From: Ananas comosus
Taxonomy: Eukaryota > Streptophyta > Magnoliopsida > Poales > Bromeliaceae
Length of the DNA: 64,000 nucleotides
Reading direction: 5' to 3'
Assembly (NCBI RefSeq): GCF_001540865.1
Contig: NC_033633.1
Location: 9,563,031-9,627,030 of the forward strand
The notes under the pieces were generated by a model. It searched no databases and was not told the origin of the DNA. It worked only from the letters and a program-made list of their open reading frames with translations. Below, piece by piece: positions 34,918 to 48,570 of this stretch. Both the position numbers and the translations under genes were made by a program. Positions within the stretch are counted from its first letter, which is position 1. Every line of letters starts with the position of its first letter.

Positions 34918-37900
34918 CTCCTCGGCGGAGATCCTCTCAGTCGTTCGGATTTGGTTGTTCCGGTTTATAGGGTTTTTGGCTCCCCTTTCTCTCCCATCGC
35001 ACTCGCGATGAGGTCCTGGATTAGGGTTTAGTTTCTTAGTTTGTCGCTGATCCTCGCCTCCTCGGTGAATCGATTGTTTTTTGGCGGGGGCGGATAACCT
35101 AGGGTTTGGATGTCGCTGAGTCAGCCGGTGAAATTTAGGTTTTTTTTTTTCTGCAGGTTTTCGGGTATGGTGGTGGTTGAGTTTGGTTTGGGCATGTGAT
35201 TTTCGTGGGCGTTTCCTGTAGTTTCTGTTTATGTTGTTGAAATTGGAAATCTATGACTTTTTTTTTTTTTTTGTCTCTGTTTTTTGATCAGATGTGGTTT
35301 CTTCTATCTGTTTGTCTCAGAAAAAAAGGGACTTGTTAACCTTATTGAACTATTAGGTTTTAATGGCTAATAGTTTGATGCATTTCTGAGATAGTTTTTA
35401 TGGAGTTTTAGATTCCTCTGGTGGCGACAAGGCGACTACTTGGATACCCACTTGGATGCCTCAGAGAAGCTCACCTGCTTGATTGGGGCTACCAAAAGGA
35501 ATTTGCATAAGTTGCCTTTTAAGTTCAAGTGGGTAAGTATTTCTTGTAGTAGTTGATTGTAACTTATCTCTAGTTAATGGCCATTCCTGAACATCAACAT
35601 CAACTTGTGTACATATTGTATGAACTATGAAAACATGCTTTTCAGTAACAGCATTACTGTTATATTGTCCGTGCAGATGCGTACGTGTTGCTTCACCTTT
35701 GAGCCATGAAAACTTACTAATTTCAGTAGTTACTATGAGTTCTCATATAATTTGTTAGTATTATTACATTAAATAGATGAAATATCTTTTCAGAACATGT
35801 TTTAATGTTGTCGTCTAGTCTCTTGGTTAGCACCTAGACAATAGGATGATTTATTGTCTTATGTCTGTTTGGCTATTTGATAATCATGTTCTTATTTGCC
35901 TAAGTGTATTTGTCGTCAGTGAAATGTACATGGCAATCCATCAGTGCTTAAGGGGATAGTCTATGTTGACTGTTGCAATATTTCCTGCTTGGATAGATGT
36001 AGACTGCTGTTCTAATGCCTTTTTAAGTTTTATGTTTCAAAGATTGTGGAAGAAAGCCCTTCATGAAATATTTAGTAGCTATTGAGCTGTTGGGCTTTCT
36101 TTGGACTATTCATGTCTTATGTTGAATGTCACATCCTTTATGGACTATTCATTATCATTTTCAAAATCATAGTATAAACAGCATCTCAAATTCTTTAGGC
36201 TGTCTTTTTGGCAGATTTCAAATTGTGGTCTTGTATTGTGGTGGTAAATGGTCATTGAGCTCTGGTATATAAGGTGAGAAAACTGGTCAAATATGTTATG
36301 TATGATACAGTTGAATTTGTCGGGACAAGCATCAACCATTATATTCATTTTGGTTTATTCCTGTCTATTCTCATCTTGCACTGTTCATGCAATGCATATC
36401 TTTTCACCTGTAAACCAGTCAATAGAGGATTAGAAGTAAATATTATAAAGTTACGGGCCACCAAAAGGATTTTCAGTAGATACTTTTGGATATGTTTCCA
36501 CTACTTTTTATATATTTCTTTCACATTGTCACTTCTTTCTTTTCATACCATCATTCTCTTGCCTTACTCAGTTTAGTTCTTCGTGTTGTTTCTATGGCCC
36601 CTGTGAGAGTTACTTCTTTATTGTGTTTTGATGCATTCTAACAAATCCACTTTAAATATCAAAAGAAGTTCAACGTCTTGTGGTTTATTTAGTTAGGCTT
36701 TTCTTTTGATCTACTTTCTTGTAGATCATAACTTTTAATGCTTGTGCTTAGTATATTTATGTAGAGTGGCACTTCCTATGTTTCTAGGTAGTTCTACTTT
36801 TTGTATTAACATTTTTGTATTTGTTACAGTTGAAGGGTTTTGATTCTTTTTGTGTTAATACTACTTTCATTTGGATGTAGTTGGTTTCTTGAAAGTATTG
36901 CTTGGAGAGTCAAGTAATTACAAAACTGGAAAATGCTTAGCTTTATGGTTGTTGTATGCCCGGCAAAAATCAATAAAAACTTAGCTATTAGAATAGCTGT
37001 GTCTTTTTTTTTTGGGTTTGGCATGTTGAATTTTTTGCTTCTTAGGTTTTCTTGTGCAAAACAATCATAAATTTGTTTTTTAGAACTTCTTTGTCCTAAT
37101 TTGAGGTTGTAATCTTTAAATGTATTTAGTCAACTACTTGTTATTGTTAACCAATGAAGCTTAAAAGGAAAGAGACTCTTCTTTGTTTTGTAGCTGTGTT
37201 TGGTATTTACTTCTCCATCTGGTGGTGAAGCATGATTGTCAAGTCATGTCAAGAAATGGCAATTTTTCCTCATGAAAGGAAAATTTTACAATCTTTTAAT
37301 GAGAATAATGCTTCACATGTACAAGGATATATGTCCAGTAATTAGTATGGTTAATGTGAGTGTATGGATGATGCCAAACAGTGCTGTTCGAAAACTTTTG
37401 TATGTATTAGAATGTTTTGTTTGTTCACTTTCTCTGAGTTAAATTATCCGTAATAGTCTTGAGGAGTGGGTATTTTCTCAGTTAAAATGTTGTAGTTTAT
37501 TATTTTGTTTGGGCAAAATATTTCTGCGCATTATATGGAATAGGCATTTAGCCTACATTACCAATAAACTAGTGCTGGCTTGGTTAAGCATTTCTTAATT
37601 TTCATTTGTAAATTTAATCATTTCTTGGATTTCATTTGCAAATTGCTCTCTAATAGCCTACCTGTTAGTTTCATATTTTTTACACCATTCTATTCCTCCC
37701 CAGTATTTTGTGTAAATACTCTTATTTGTATGTTTTGCAAGCCATGTGCGTCTGACTATCCCTCAGATTTTGCTTTAAGTTTCAGTTGCGACACCTCCTA
37801 TGGAACTATTTGCCCTTTGGTTGTTTGTTCCTCTGCCTATTGGAATTAGTGACATCGTATAATTTGACTGCATTTTTATTTGTGTCTTTTGTTGTTGTTG

Positions 37901-39090
37901 GCTTTATTTGCAAGGTGATGAGCAATTGTCATGAATTTCTAGCATTTTAGGGCTAAATACTTCTAAGTTTTGTCAAGTTCCGTAGGTTTAGTTTGTTTTA
38001 GATGTGGGTTGGAGGTATCCTTGGCTTTCCAACTTTAAGAAGGCTCTAGTCTTTTATCTGTTTTTGTTGTAAAATGTAAAACCATTTTGACTTATGGAGT
38101 ACGGACTACAGTGAAGTGGCATTACTAATATGGCTCGTTCTGTTTATGCTTTTGGATGAGAGGATTATTGAGTAATAAGAAAGGCAATATGAGAATCCTT
38201 TTCTTCACTTATGGTCTTCTGTAGGTAAGCTTGGACGGGGAATCATCTAGATGTAATAACCCCGCATAATAGTTAGCTTGGCAATATTTTTTGACTTAAC
38301 GGTGTTTTCTTTTTTTTTTTTGTGACAAAGCTTTTTTTTTAGGCGTGAGTCCTATTTATCTAGCTGTTTAGAACTATTGATATGATTGATGAATAGTGCT
38401 TGCTCCCAACTTCTTAACCATTAGATGCCTAGGGTTTAGCGAGGGTAGGTGGAATGGTAGTAGATCTAAGGGTTAAAAACTTGGAAGCATGCACTATACT
38501 TGAGCAAGGGCTCATATTACTTGGTCTGTGCACTTATGTTGTTAGAATGTTTCTTTGGTGATTCTTTATGTTAGTGATGCTTGTCATGCTGCCTGGTAAG
38601 AATGTAGTTTAGTGTTTGATTCTTTTTCCCCCCTTTAATTTGTGATCTGTGTAATCCCAATGAATTCCACACATATGTTGGTTGTCTTTCATTTCGCATG
38701 TTTGAAGGCTAAAGTTTGTCATCATGTCCTGTGCACCTATGAGGCTGAATTCGGTTGTCTAGTTAATTTCTTGGTTTCCTTTTATGCACGACAGTGTAAA
38801 AAAGTTCCTTTTTGTCAATCTCAGGAAATTACAGTATTTGACAATTAGGTATAAGTATTAGATGATAGATCATTTCAACTCAAAACTTAAAATGTTATGG
38901 CTATTATTATAAGAGGTTGGAAAAAGTACTTACTTTGGTTTGACAGTGGTGACTGATTCTTAATCTTACTGCATGTATTTGCCACAACGCCAAGTCGTAA
39001 TGTTTGAATAACCATGCTTTGCACATACTTGCAGGTTACCTATTATTTGTATTACTGGATATAATTGTGGAGTTATACTGTTTTCTTCAG
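34700..39090 (+). other. DnaJ gene 5' leader region with introns
   Basis: CT-rich sequence at 34740-34860 and a GGCGGC block at about 34890-34925 look like a plant promoter-proximal leader. Likely splice sites are CACAC|GTAAGTAC at about 34813, an exon-like piece from about 35412 (after GGAGTTTTAG) to about 35532 (GTTCAAGTGG before GTAAGTATTTC), and the acceptor GTTTTCTTCAG at 39090. No coding exon is recognisable between 35.5 and 39.0 kb; the sequence is T-rich, as plant introns are. The exact exon set and start site cannot be fixed from sequence alone. Confidence 0.55.
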
Positions 39091-39120
39091 ATCCTGGTTT
39101 TGCAAAGAGGTTATAATTAC

Positions 39121-39177
39121 ATGCCATCAGTTTGGAGGAAGAATCTTCTCTTGCATGTTTTTTGTTCAAAGGGATGA
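39121..39177 (+). promoter_or_regulatory. Upstream ORF in the DnaJ leader (18 codons)
   Basis: ATG at 39121, closed by TGA at 39175-39177, inside the exon that starts at about 39091. A second upstream ATG at 39215 opens a 72-codon frame that overlaps the main start out of frame and ends at 39433. Both could lower translation of the main ORF if the leader is spliced as proposed. Confidence 0.55.
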
Positions 39178-39254
39178 AAAGAAAGCGCAATTCTCTTCGG
39201 TTTAAGTATTTTACATGAAGTCTTTTGCACCCATTATACTTACATTGCGTCATA

Positions 39255-42200
39255 ATGGAGTGCAACAAGGAAGAAGCTATCAGAGCGAAGGACCTTGCCG
39301 AAAAAAAGATGCAAGAAAGAGATTTTATTGGCGCAAAAAAGGTAGTTCTCAAGGCTCAACGGCTCTACCCAGAACTCGAGAACCTTTCTCAGATGCTGAC
39401 TGTTTGCGAAGTGCACTGTTCCGCAGTCATTAGGCATAATGGGGAGATCGACTGGTATGGAATCCTTCAAGTAGAGGCAACAGCTGATGACTCGTCGATC
39501 AAGAAGCAATATCGCAAGCTTGCCCTTCTACTTCATCCTGATAAGAACAAGTTTGCAGGCGCAGAAGCTGCTTTCAAACTTATCGGAGAAGCTCATATGA
39601 CACTTTCTGACAAAGGGAAACGTTCCCTTTATGATATGAAAAGAGGCATTACTATTAGAACTGCTCCACCTTGGCAAAGTTCTCAGCATGCGAAGAGAGC
39701 TACTTCTGTTAGAAACAATGCTAACAACATGAACTTTAATGGCTTAAATCAGCAGCAGCAGCAGCAGCAGCAGCAAAATTCGGCTTTTGCTGCGGCACAA
39801 ACATTTTGGACAATTTGCCCTCTATGCGGCATGAGGTATCAGTACTATCGCAGTATTTTAAACAAGGCTCTGCGTTGCCAAAATTGCATGAAGCCTTTTA
39901 TTGCATATGATTTAAATGCACAAGCTGTACCTTCTCAGAATAGTTCTGGAGTTTCCAGGCAGCACTTTGCAGGTCAGCAAATTAATAATGTTAAAAATCA
40001 GCAGGGACAATTCGGAAATTCGACTTCAAGTAGGGGGTTTCAAGGAAACATGTCAGATGGTTCAAAAAATAGGGGAGGAGATCGGAAAGCTGATGCCGAA
40101 GGTGTGACTGGTGATGAGGTGAAGTTTGAGAAAGTGAATCTCACGAAAACAAACAAGAGAGGGAGGGAAACTAAACCTTCAACAGTAAGTTCTTCTAGAG
40201 CTTCAATGATGAATATGAACCAGAGGAGAGGCAGAAAAATAGATGTAGAATCTAGTGATTCAGATTCCAGTAGTGATAGTGTGGACTCGATTATTGATTT
40301 AGACAGCCCTTCAGTGCAAAATGCTAGTCAGTTTCCACGAAGATCAACTAGGCAGAAGCAAAATGTCACATATAAGGAAAATATAAGTGACGATGACGAT
40401 GATGACGACGAAGATGATGAGGGTAATGATGATGATGACGTCTTTATGAACCCTCCTGGTAATAAAAAGTCAAAGAAGAATTCAGATACAAATGGATTTG
40501 ATGTAGGAATTAGAAGGACCAATCCTACTAATGGCAAAGTGGGTGAGAAACAGAAAGAAACTATCCCTGAGAAATCATCGAATGGGGTAGGGGAAGTGAA
40601 CGAAGACACTGGCGCCGAATCAAAATCTGGCGAGACTACTGATCCGAATTCATTGTCCTACCCCGATCCAGAATTCTTTGACTTTGACAAGTATAGGGAT
40701 CGGAGTTTATTTGAAGTGGACCAGATTTGGGCACTATATGATGATCTCGATGGCATGCCTAGATTTTATGCTCGAATTAGGCATATTTATGAAAATCAAG
40801 ATTTCAAGCTGCGCTTCACTTGGTTAGAGCACGATCCCTTAAATGCAGCTGAAATGGCATGGTCTCGTGGGTTGCTGCCTGTTGCTTGTGGGAACTTCAG
40901 ACTAGGGAAAACAGAAGTAAGTCAAGACCCTCTCATGTTCTCCCATATTATTTATTGGGAAAAAGGTAAAAAGAGGAACACATATGATATTTATCCAAAA
41001 AAGGGGGAAGTCTGGGCTGTTTACAAGGGCTGGGATATTGAGTGGAGCTCAGTCCCTGACAACCACAGGACATATGAGTATGAAATTGTCGAAGTCCTTT
41101 CAGATTTCATGGTGGGAAGCGGTATCAATGTGATTCCTCTAGTTAAGGTAAAAGGTTTCGTGAGTCTGTTCATGCAAGCAAAAGATAAAGCACCATACTA
41201 TATTCTATCCAGTGAAATACTTAGGTTTTCACACAGAGTCCCTTCTCATAGGATGAGCGGAGCTGAACGTGATGGTGTCCCACAAGGTTCTTTTGAACTA
41301 GATCCTGCATCTCTTCCTATTAACATGGAAAATGTTTTTCCATCTGTTCCTCTTGAATGTGGTATGAGGAAAACTGGGAAAATGGACGGTGAATTAAATG
41401 GAATATCTCCTGAAGGTTCAACTGATGATGCAAGAGTTGGACCTGCTGCGGCTAATGAGACTGAGAGGGTGAGTAAGAAGGAATGTGATAATTCTCAATC
41501 AGCATCTACATCCCATTACCCGGATGGATATCGTATGCCCGAGTTCTGCAACTTTGACGAGGGGAAAATGATCAGCAGCTTCCAACCGGGGCAGATTTGG
41601 GCACTGTACAGTGAAATTGATAAGTTCCCTAAGTACTTTGGGTGCATACATAAAGTTAACTCACAAGATTGCTTAGTTGAATTAAAATGGCTTGAGATTT
41701 GTCCTCAGCGCGAGGAGGAAAAACGATGGAGCCGCGAGGGCCTGCCAATTGGGTGCGGAACATTTAAAGTAACCAATGAGTGTCAGACTTTTGTCAGTAC
41801 AGATGCCTTTTCTCATTTAGTAAACGCTAGACTACATGGTAGGAAAAACCAATACGAAATCTTTCCTTCCGTCGGTGAGATTTGGGCCTTATACAAGAAT
41901 TGGAGGCCCAGTTGGACCCTCTTCGACTTTGAAAACTGTGAGTTTGATGTGGTGGAGATTTGCGAGTGTACTGGAGCTGGAACAAAGGTCTCTTTACTGA
42001 CCAGGGTGGATGGGTACAGAACTGTATTTATGCCTGACAAGAAGAGTAGAGTAGTGGAGGTACCTGAGGATGAGTATTTAAGATTCTCTCATCGAATTCG
42101 TGCATTCCAGCTGATGGATCAAAGAGGTGGCATGCTTCGAGGCTATTGGGAGCTTGATCCTGCATCTCTACCGGAGGCCATGTTCAAAAATCCTCGGTGA
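39255..42200 (+). CDS. DnaJ/DUF3444 co-chaperone-like protein
   Basis: An intronless frame of 981 codons from [19 protein letters not shown], the usual start of this plant family; an in-frame ATG ten codons earlier (39225) is less likely. The J domain spans residues 66 to about 130 with the HPD motif at 94-96, so it should stimulate Hsp70 ATPase. A ten-residue glutamine run sits at about 166-175. Next is a four-cysteine ribbon ([21 protein letters not shown], about 188-212), then a long low-complexity linker with an acidic Asp/Glu run near 378-395 and basic patches. Two DUF3444 domains follow: about 475-685 ([20 protein letters not shown] to ELDPASLP) and about 763-965 ([20 protein letters not shown] to [10 protein letters not shown]). 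Family members are thought to be nuclear or cytosolic J proteins; no client is known. Intact, no odd breaks. Confidence 0.95.
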   Translation: MECNKEEAIRAKDLAEKKMQERDFIGAKKVVLKAQRLYPELENLSQMLTVCEVHCSAVIRHNGEIDWYGILQVEATADDSSIKKQYRKLALLLHPDKNKFAGAEAAFKLIGEAHMTLSDKGKRSLYDMKRGITIRTAPPWQSSQHAKRATSVRNNANNMNFNGLNQQQQQQQQQNSAFAAAQTFWTICPLCGMRYQYYRSILNKALRCQNCMKPFIAYDLNAQAVPSQNSSGVSRQHFAGQQINNVKNQQGQFGNSTSSRGFQGNMSDGSKNRGGDRKADAEGVTGDEVKFEKVNLTKTNKRGRETKPSTVSSSRASMMNMNQRRGRKIDVESSDSDSSSDSVDSIIDLDSPSVQNASQFPRRSTRQKQNVTYKENISDDDDDDDEDDEGNDDDDVFMNPPGNKKSKKNSDTNGFDVGIRRTNPTNGKVGEKQKETIPEKSSNGVGEVNEDTGAESKSGETTDPNSLSYPDPEFFDFDKYRDRSLFEVDQIWALYDDLDGMPRFYARIRHIYENQDFKLRFTWLEHDPLNAAEMAWSRGLLPVACGNFRLGKTEVSQDPLMFSHIIYWEKGKKRNTYDIYPKKGEVWAVYKGWDIEWSSVPDNHRTYEYEIVEVLSDFMVGSGINVIPLVKVKGFVSLFMQAKDKAPYYILSSEILRFSHRVPSHRMSGAERDGVPQGSFELDPASLPINMENVFPSVPLECGMRKTGKMDGELNGISPEGSTDDARVGPAAANETERVSKKECDNSQSASTSHYPDGYRMPEFCNFDEGKMISSFQPGQIWALYSEIDKFPKYFGCIHKVNSQDCLVELKWLEICPQREEEKRWSREGLPIGCGTFKVTNECQTFVSTDAFSHLVNARLHGRKNQYEIFPSVGEIWALYKNWRPSWTLFDFENCEFDVVEICECTGAGTKVSLLTRVDGYRTVFMPDKKSRVVEVPEDEYLRFSHRIRAFQLMDQRGGMLRGYWELDPASLPEAMFKNPR

Positions 42201-42400
42201 AAGTTAGGGAATCTTTGTAGCCAGTAAGTGTGGTCCAAATGGGAATCATTTCATAATTTCCTTGTATTTTTGGTTTTTTCCCTTTTTTGTTGACCTTGTA
42301 ATCGATGTTTACTATCATCGACTCAGGTTCTATGTAAATGGCCGACAGGACTGCATCTTATTGTTGCTTTAGAAATATCAGATCATGATGCAGATTAGCT
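42201..42400 (+). other. DnaJ gene 3' untranslated region
   Basis: Follows TGA at 42198-42200. Contains TTGTAATCGATG and TATGTAAATGG, T-rich with TGTAA words typical of plant near-upstream elements, but no clear AATAAA. The end is a guess. Confidence 0.45.
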
Positions 42401-43730
42401 AGTCAACAAATTCTCAAGTTAGGAGCGGGCGTCTTCTGCCGATGAGGCTAACTCACTAAATTGATCAATATTCCTGCAGAGGCATCCACTGTAGTATTAG
42501 CTGTAGTATTAGTTGATTTGTTTTACTTTAGCTTTGCCATTCCTTGTCTCAAACACCTGACATATTTCAGTAGGAAGTTGAACAAAACGGAGCGCAGCTC
42601 ACTTCGGAACATGGTACACATCTTTGCCTCGCTATATATCTAATACTCTAAAGCTTCCACTTTCTTTAACTCCAACTTTTGGGGTACACCTGACGATCCA
42701 CGTTCTTTTACTTTTGGTGTTTGTTTGATGTATGATTGTCGCTTTTATGCTCTATTTATACTCCAATGTGCATCAGTATGCACTGTCCTTTTCCTGGTTC
42801 AATTTCGTGTATCCTGCAACTTTCACGAAGATCCGAATTTTGATTTAGGACTTGTTAGTTGTTCTTGCTTTGTTTTGCCTCATGCTCTTCTCTTCCGGTT
42901 TTTGTTTCACTCGCGTATCGGGAATTGAATTGCCTAGTTATCAAATATGTGCATGGTTTCTTTCTGCTTTGAAATTTGAATCTGACAAAAATGAATATCG
43001 TGTATAAGATATCTTTTGTTCTTAAATAAAGTGGGACTCTGGTGATTTAGATTTAGATTATGTTTCGCTCTGCTGGAGCTTTTGTGGTGAGTATTGTTTG
43101 ATCTTTATACTGTAGTTAGATCTAAGTTTTCGGCGCAAGCTTTTGATTTTGCAATTCAGTTTTTGGACTGAAAATGTTCTAGCCATTTTGCAACGGTTTA
43201 AAAACCGGGTTAAAACGGCGGGTTTGATTGGTCCGGTCATGGTCCGGTCATGGCTCAAATCTATAAAGCTGTTTGGTTCAATCCATAGTTTGAAGATCGA
43301 AAGTGTAATTTATCTTTTTTATTTTTTTTTTTACTTCCATAATTTTTTAAAAAAGTTGTCACATATCATTTTGCTGGAGTGTATTGCTAGTTAATTGACC
43401 ATGGCAACAAAAAAAATAAACTCTTTTTATTCAGAAATAAAATTATATAAAATTATTGTTGGAAAAATAGCAACAATGCCAAATAAGGCCTTAAATTCAT
43501 AATTATAGTGGATCAAAATCATGTTAGATTTTTCTTACTAGAGTTGTAACTCATAATTTCATTCCGTTTTGTATATAGATTCTCAATTCTTTTTGAACTT
43601 TTACTGGAAACTTTAATGTCATACCATTTATCATCTTATCGAAATTCAAAAGAAAAATCTACGAGTCATCAAATATTAACTAAAAAGTAATAGGCCAATT
43701 TGTATAAAAAATTCACTACTAAGTTTTGAG
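42401..43730. other. Intergenic
   Basis: No gene or paired termini that I can support. CCGGTCATGGTCCGGTCATG (43232-43251) is a short 10-bp direct duplication. Confidence 0.45.
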
Positions 43731-44205
43731 CTTTTGCAAAACTGGGTCGTCTTTTTCGATTTTACAGATTTCGTTCGGATTTTTAACAAACTGACCAAAA
43801 TACTTTTATACCTTTTTCTCTCTCTCATTTTTTTTTCTTGTGTTTTTTTTTGTTTCTCACCGAAGAAGTCGGTAGAGGCGAAGGCGGAGGCCGAAACGGC
43901 TCCTCTTGCCTCTGCCCCTCGCGCCCTCGGCCTCGCCTATGCGCGCTTCACCCTCCTCACCTCTGACCCTGCCTATTTTTTTTTCTTTTTTTTTTTCTCT
44001 CTCTGACCCTCCTCCACCTGTCGTCACCATTGCTGCCGCCGGCGACGAAGAGGAAGTGCTTCTTGAGGCCGAGAAGCATGCTGGCGAGGGAAGGGGAGAA
44101 AAATAGTTACACTCCAGCGAGGGCGGTGGCTGCGATGTTAAGGGAGAGGTCGTAACAAAAAAAAAAATTATAGAGAGAGAAAATAAGAATAATAAAAAAT
44201 AAAAA

Positions 44206-44330
44206 AGGCTTGGCAGTTGGTGCTCGAGATCCGAAGTTCGAATCCTAGTTGATTCACATTTCTAGCTAAATTTATTTCTAAAAGAAATAAACGAAGTAGG
44301 TAGCATGCTACCTATCTCTTAAAAAAATAA
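44206..44330 (+). mobile_element. tRNA-derived SINE, plus strand
   Basis: GGCTTGGCAGTTGGTGCTCG (A box), AAGTTCGAATCC (B box), GATTCACATTTCTAGC, then AACGAAGTAGGTAGCATGCT, ACCTATCTC and an A-rich tail. The best preserved of the three copies. Confidence 0.8.
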
Positions 44331-44399
44331 AAAATAAATTTTTTTTTTTCTATCGGAAAGATCAAAAATCATAGAAGAAGAAGAAAAACATGAAATTGT

Positions 44400-47300
44400 A
44401 GCTAGGGTTTTCTTCATCCTAAGCCTAACACCTAGCTTTGTTGCATCTAGTTGAGCTTCCAGCCACCTATCCTCTTACCCCTCTGTGCGCCGCGCGCTCC
44501 CCGGCCGTCGCCGACCGAGCTCCGACCGGCCAACTGCCGTCACTACTATCTTCTTCTTTATCTCTTTCATCTCCACCACCTCTCCTCTCCTTCTCTGTTG
44601 AGGACAAGTCAGGGCACACCCCTCACCTTCGGCTCTCCTCCGGCGTCATCCCGGATATCCGGCGTGCTTCCCCTGTCGGTTACAGCTGCCCACGAGCGCC
44701 GCCATTGTGGCTACAGCCTGTTGAAGCCGCCTAGGGTGGTGCAGCTGCACCGAGCTGCGCCGCCTCCGCAGTTGCCGCTAACCGTCTCCTCCCCTCCCTC
44801 TCGGTCCCAGTGGAGTCCCGCGGCCATTTCCCTAGGCTCCCGACTGTCGCCATGGCTGAAAAAGACAGCTAAAACACAGCCCAAACCATGCGGGCTTGGG
44901 TTGTTCCGGTGTTGTCGCCGCCGCCACCTCCTGCTGCTGGCTAGTGCGCGCTCCGACCTCCCCCCGACGGCTGCACCCCCTGCCACCAGCGCACCTGCCG
45001 TTGAGCCGCTATCGGTCGGTCTTAGGGCTTTCCTATCCACAGCAAGCCCGGTTAGGGCTTTTCTTGGTGCTTCTTACTGTTCCGACGACCCGAGGCTGTA
45101 CCGACGCCTCCGCAGGTGAGCACGGTGACCTTTGATTAGTATTCATTATAATGCTCACCTCGTTTACCGTCGGCGAGGTTGGATCAGCGAGTTCAGCCTT
45201 GTCGCTCCCCGTGTGCATCGGTCGCAGAACTTTGGCTTGCTCCTGCGCATTCCATAGCGATCCACGATGCTCCGAACAGCGAGTACGACCTTCGTCTCGT
45301 CGAGACCTGTCAACCTGTGTCTCGGCTGACTTCGAAAGCACTCAATTAGCAATACAAAGCCCTAAAACCCCTTTAATTATATGTATTATGGTAATTGTGT
45401 GTAGTAATAGGGGCTTTTGCAATTTGTCACCTCGCGGCTTTTGTGGGCAACATGTATGTGTGGTCGATGACCTCTGGACTGATCGTCCAAGGTCCAAAAC
45501 TTTTCGCGGAGATCGAATATCAGTTTCGATGCATTTTTCGGCGAAATTCGCTGGCGGAACGGGGTTTCTATTTGGATTTTACCTGATGCTGTTGGGATAC
45601 CCTGGATTTTACCGCTGAGCCTTGTTGGCTGGTCACCTACGGCGTCTAGAATGTTTGGAAACGACGAGTGTGCGGTGGAGGGTCCCCGTGTTGAAATTGA
45701 CACTTCCGGGAACCTAGATCGGAATGATTATCAGACGATAATCGTTTCGACATGAGACATTGTGTTTACTGCCAGGACTCCCAAAGTAGTGTGTTTCGAG
45801 GCAGCGGGTTACTCGTGACATGAATCGGTGAGTTTCGAGACACTTCGTGGGTCTCGGCGGCGTCCCGATGTGATTTTCGAGACTTCCGACGAGTTACGGA
45901 GATCGGTTGTAAAAAATTGATTCCGTGGGAAATTTTGGAGTTTTTAAGTGAGGTCTTTGATTCAGTTGGTTTGGGTTCTGATTCGGTGGACCTGTTATAG
46001 GTCCAATCGACGGTTCTGCACACCGCGGGAGCTAGGTGCAGCTGCGACACATGCGGGTACTTCGATCCGAAATCGGTTTTGTGGTGCACGCTGGGTGATG
46101 TTCCCTTCACTCTTATTTGTTACTTCTTGCATATATCTAGTCTATTCGAGATTGACACCATATGACTTCGCTATATATATGCTCTATTTAGTTATTCTCT
46201 TATTTTCATATGTCACGACCTAGAAGTAAAGCGGTAGTGTTATTTATACATGATCGTGTACATTCTAGATGACCCGATTGGTCGGTGCTCCTATACTCAT
46301 GTTATGGATGATCTCGTACTTACTTGTTGGCCTGTTTGGTTAGCGCTTCTATACTCATATTATGGATGACCTCGTACTTGTTGACTTGATTGGCGTTTAC
46401 GCTATCAGATTTGACTTAGGAGTCAGATGACATATTCTGTCATGATTGGGTCTTTAGCATGTTCACCTCTATTACTTGCATTATCTTTATCTACCCTATA
46501 TACTCGTGTAGTGTAGCATGCTAGTCGACCTGGAGAGTTTGGATCTCAGTGTCATCGTTGACATCCCTTGAGGCTACCTCTTGGTTCCTACTATCGCCTA
46601 CGGACAGTGATTTGACTGTTGAGTCCAGATTGGAGCTTTGAGTATACACATATGACTACAGCTTGTACGGGACTGAAAGAGTCTTAGATAGGGTTCCTAA
46701 CCCAGGGTTCTTCAGTTGCCAACCTAGTGGGAGGTGATGTTTCATAGACAGGGTTCGCCACCTTGAGTTCTTACCCTCAAGACTTGATATACACCGAGCT
46801 TAGACAGAGTCAGCGACTTTGGGTGTGGGTTGATATGTCCCTCCGGAGTGGTACTTGATTTTGGTCTTCGCAACCTAGTGGGCGAGCTTAGGCCGGATCT
46901 TTATGACCGACCATAGTGATTATGTATACTTTGGAGTAATATCCAGTTGATGCATAGTGTTATATATGAGTTGTGCATGATATCTGGTATCTGCCTAGAT
47001 TACAGTAGCGGCACCCATCGTTTAGTGGTTTATAATGTTTTGTTATTCATTGTTATTATACCCGATATACTTGTTACTATTACTGTTTATCCCTTCCATC
47101 TGTCGGTGTGTACAGCTTGCCTTTATCGGCTTGCGGTATCCATTGGAAGGGGGAGACATATTTACATGTTCTCACCTCCCACCATTTTTTTAGATAGCTC
47201 GGACGGTGAAGGTCGGGACGGTGCGTGAGGCCATAGATAGCGTGAGATAGAGATCCCGACCTTATGGTATCAGTTCTGATTTGACACTTATTGTATACAT

Positions 47301-47455
47301 GAGATAGTATAGTTTACCACTTATTCCTGTTCGTAGTTGTTCTTATGTGGTTCAGTTGATAATTTTTATTTACGGATTCTTGGATGACGTAATTATGAGT
47401 TTTTGGTTACTCATGATTTTGGAATATTCGTGATTTTTGGACACTTATGACTAGA
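44400..47455 (-). mobile_element. Relative of the 4.1-kb solo LTR, inverted and truncated
   Basis: Matches 13.5-16.9 kb in reverse complement at clearly lower identity. Shared words include GGGGCTTTT, GACCTCTGGACTG, CATTTTTCGGCGAAATTCG, GACACTTCCGGGAACC, GACGATAATCGTTTCGA and ATGTTCTCACC. The end is cut by the hAT element at 47456. The open frame at 44451-45119 is GC-rich, serine/proline/leucine-rich and lies in the counterpart of a non-coding stretch of the other copy, so I do not call a gene. A direct duplication of about 60 bp (CTATACTCATGTTATGGATG / CTATACTCATATTATGGATG) occurs near 46290 and 46348. Confidence 0.75.
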
Positions 47456-48015
47456 CCTAGCAATCTCGACCCATACCAGCGAGTGCCTGCGGGTTACCAG
47501 CAAATTTGCGGGTATGAGTACAAACTTTTCCAACTCAAAAATTTACAGGTAAAATGGGTAGATATCTATTAAACTGTGGGCACCTTGGGTAACCCGCGGG
47601 TACCCATAGGTACTCGCACATATATTTTTTAATTACAAAATATATTTTCTTAATTAAAATATACATATTTTATTTATCCATCCTAAAAATTCTAACCTAC
47701 CCTAATTTCTTATCGCGTGTCTTTTATATTATGAAATTTTTTTGCTTTAAAACTTTAAATATTTTTATTGTATGTTATGATATTTTAAATAATGAGTTAT
47801 GTTATATACTTTTAAAACTTATATATATGTGTTTTGCATTTAAAAAATATAACAAAAAAGAAAATAAAAAAAATTGCGGGTAACCCGCATACCCGCTCGC
47901 CCACCCGCGGGCGAGTATGGATAAAGATGTTGGCTATCCAAAAATTTGCGGGTAAATTTTACCTATGCCCAAGTAACCCGCGGGTACAATGACCCGCCCG
48001 CGGGTTACCCAACCC
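47456..48015. mobile_element. hAT-type element, left end present, right end lost
   Basis: Starts TAGACCTAGCAATCTCGACC and is filled with CGGGTA/TACCCGC words. It aligns in the same direction with 61766-62331 but ends at GGTTACCCAACC without the TTGCCAGGTCTA terminus. Confidence 0.7.
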
Positions 48016-48570
48016 TCCCTTTTCTTGAGTTTCTTTTTAAGGGGCCCTTTTTTCTTTTTCTTTTTGTCTTGTTAGGCCATAGGCCTATTCTGCCTCTTCC
48101 GTTGCCGTGTGAGATGGTCGGACGATGATCGCAGCAAAAACCGCCTCTCTCGTAGCGTGACGCGGCGATAGGCGAGGTACCGGAGAGAGTGGTAGTCATG
48201 ATCAACGCCAGACGCCGCGGAGGCGGGGTTTGAGTTGGCGGGAAGGAGAGGAGGGGAGAGGAGGCGGTGGTTTACGGCGGCCGCCACGAGAAGCGGAGCG
48301 CCGCGGAAGCTGGAGGGTGAGCGAGGCCAGTCAGGAGCGGGAGAAGAAGAAGTAGAAGGACGAGGGCACGAGAACCAACAGGTCAGTCAGAGGTGAGGGG
48401 TTGCTCAGGGCACAATACTAAAACCCATCCCTTTCGTCCTCTTCTGACGATGTGGAAGCACGAGCTAAAGCACCGGAGAAAGCCGCCAACCCCCGTCGGA
48501 CCCGGTTCCGCGGCGGCGGCGGCGGCGAGAGGAGCGCCGGAGAGAGAAGAACCAGCTGGGACGTAACCGT
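48016..48570. other. GC-rich intergenic DNA, normal polarity
   Basis: Contains GGCGGC repeats near 48515-48535 and GAGAGGAGG words, resembling a leader or CDS start of an unidentified gene, but no long convincing frame. Normal reading seems to end at about 48570. Confidence 0.45.

Noticed and set aside
44451..45119. 222-codon plus-strand frame
   Set aside because: Low-complexity Ser/Pro/Leu sequence in an inverted relative of the solo LTR. No domain or conserved neighbour.
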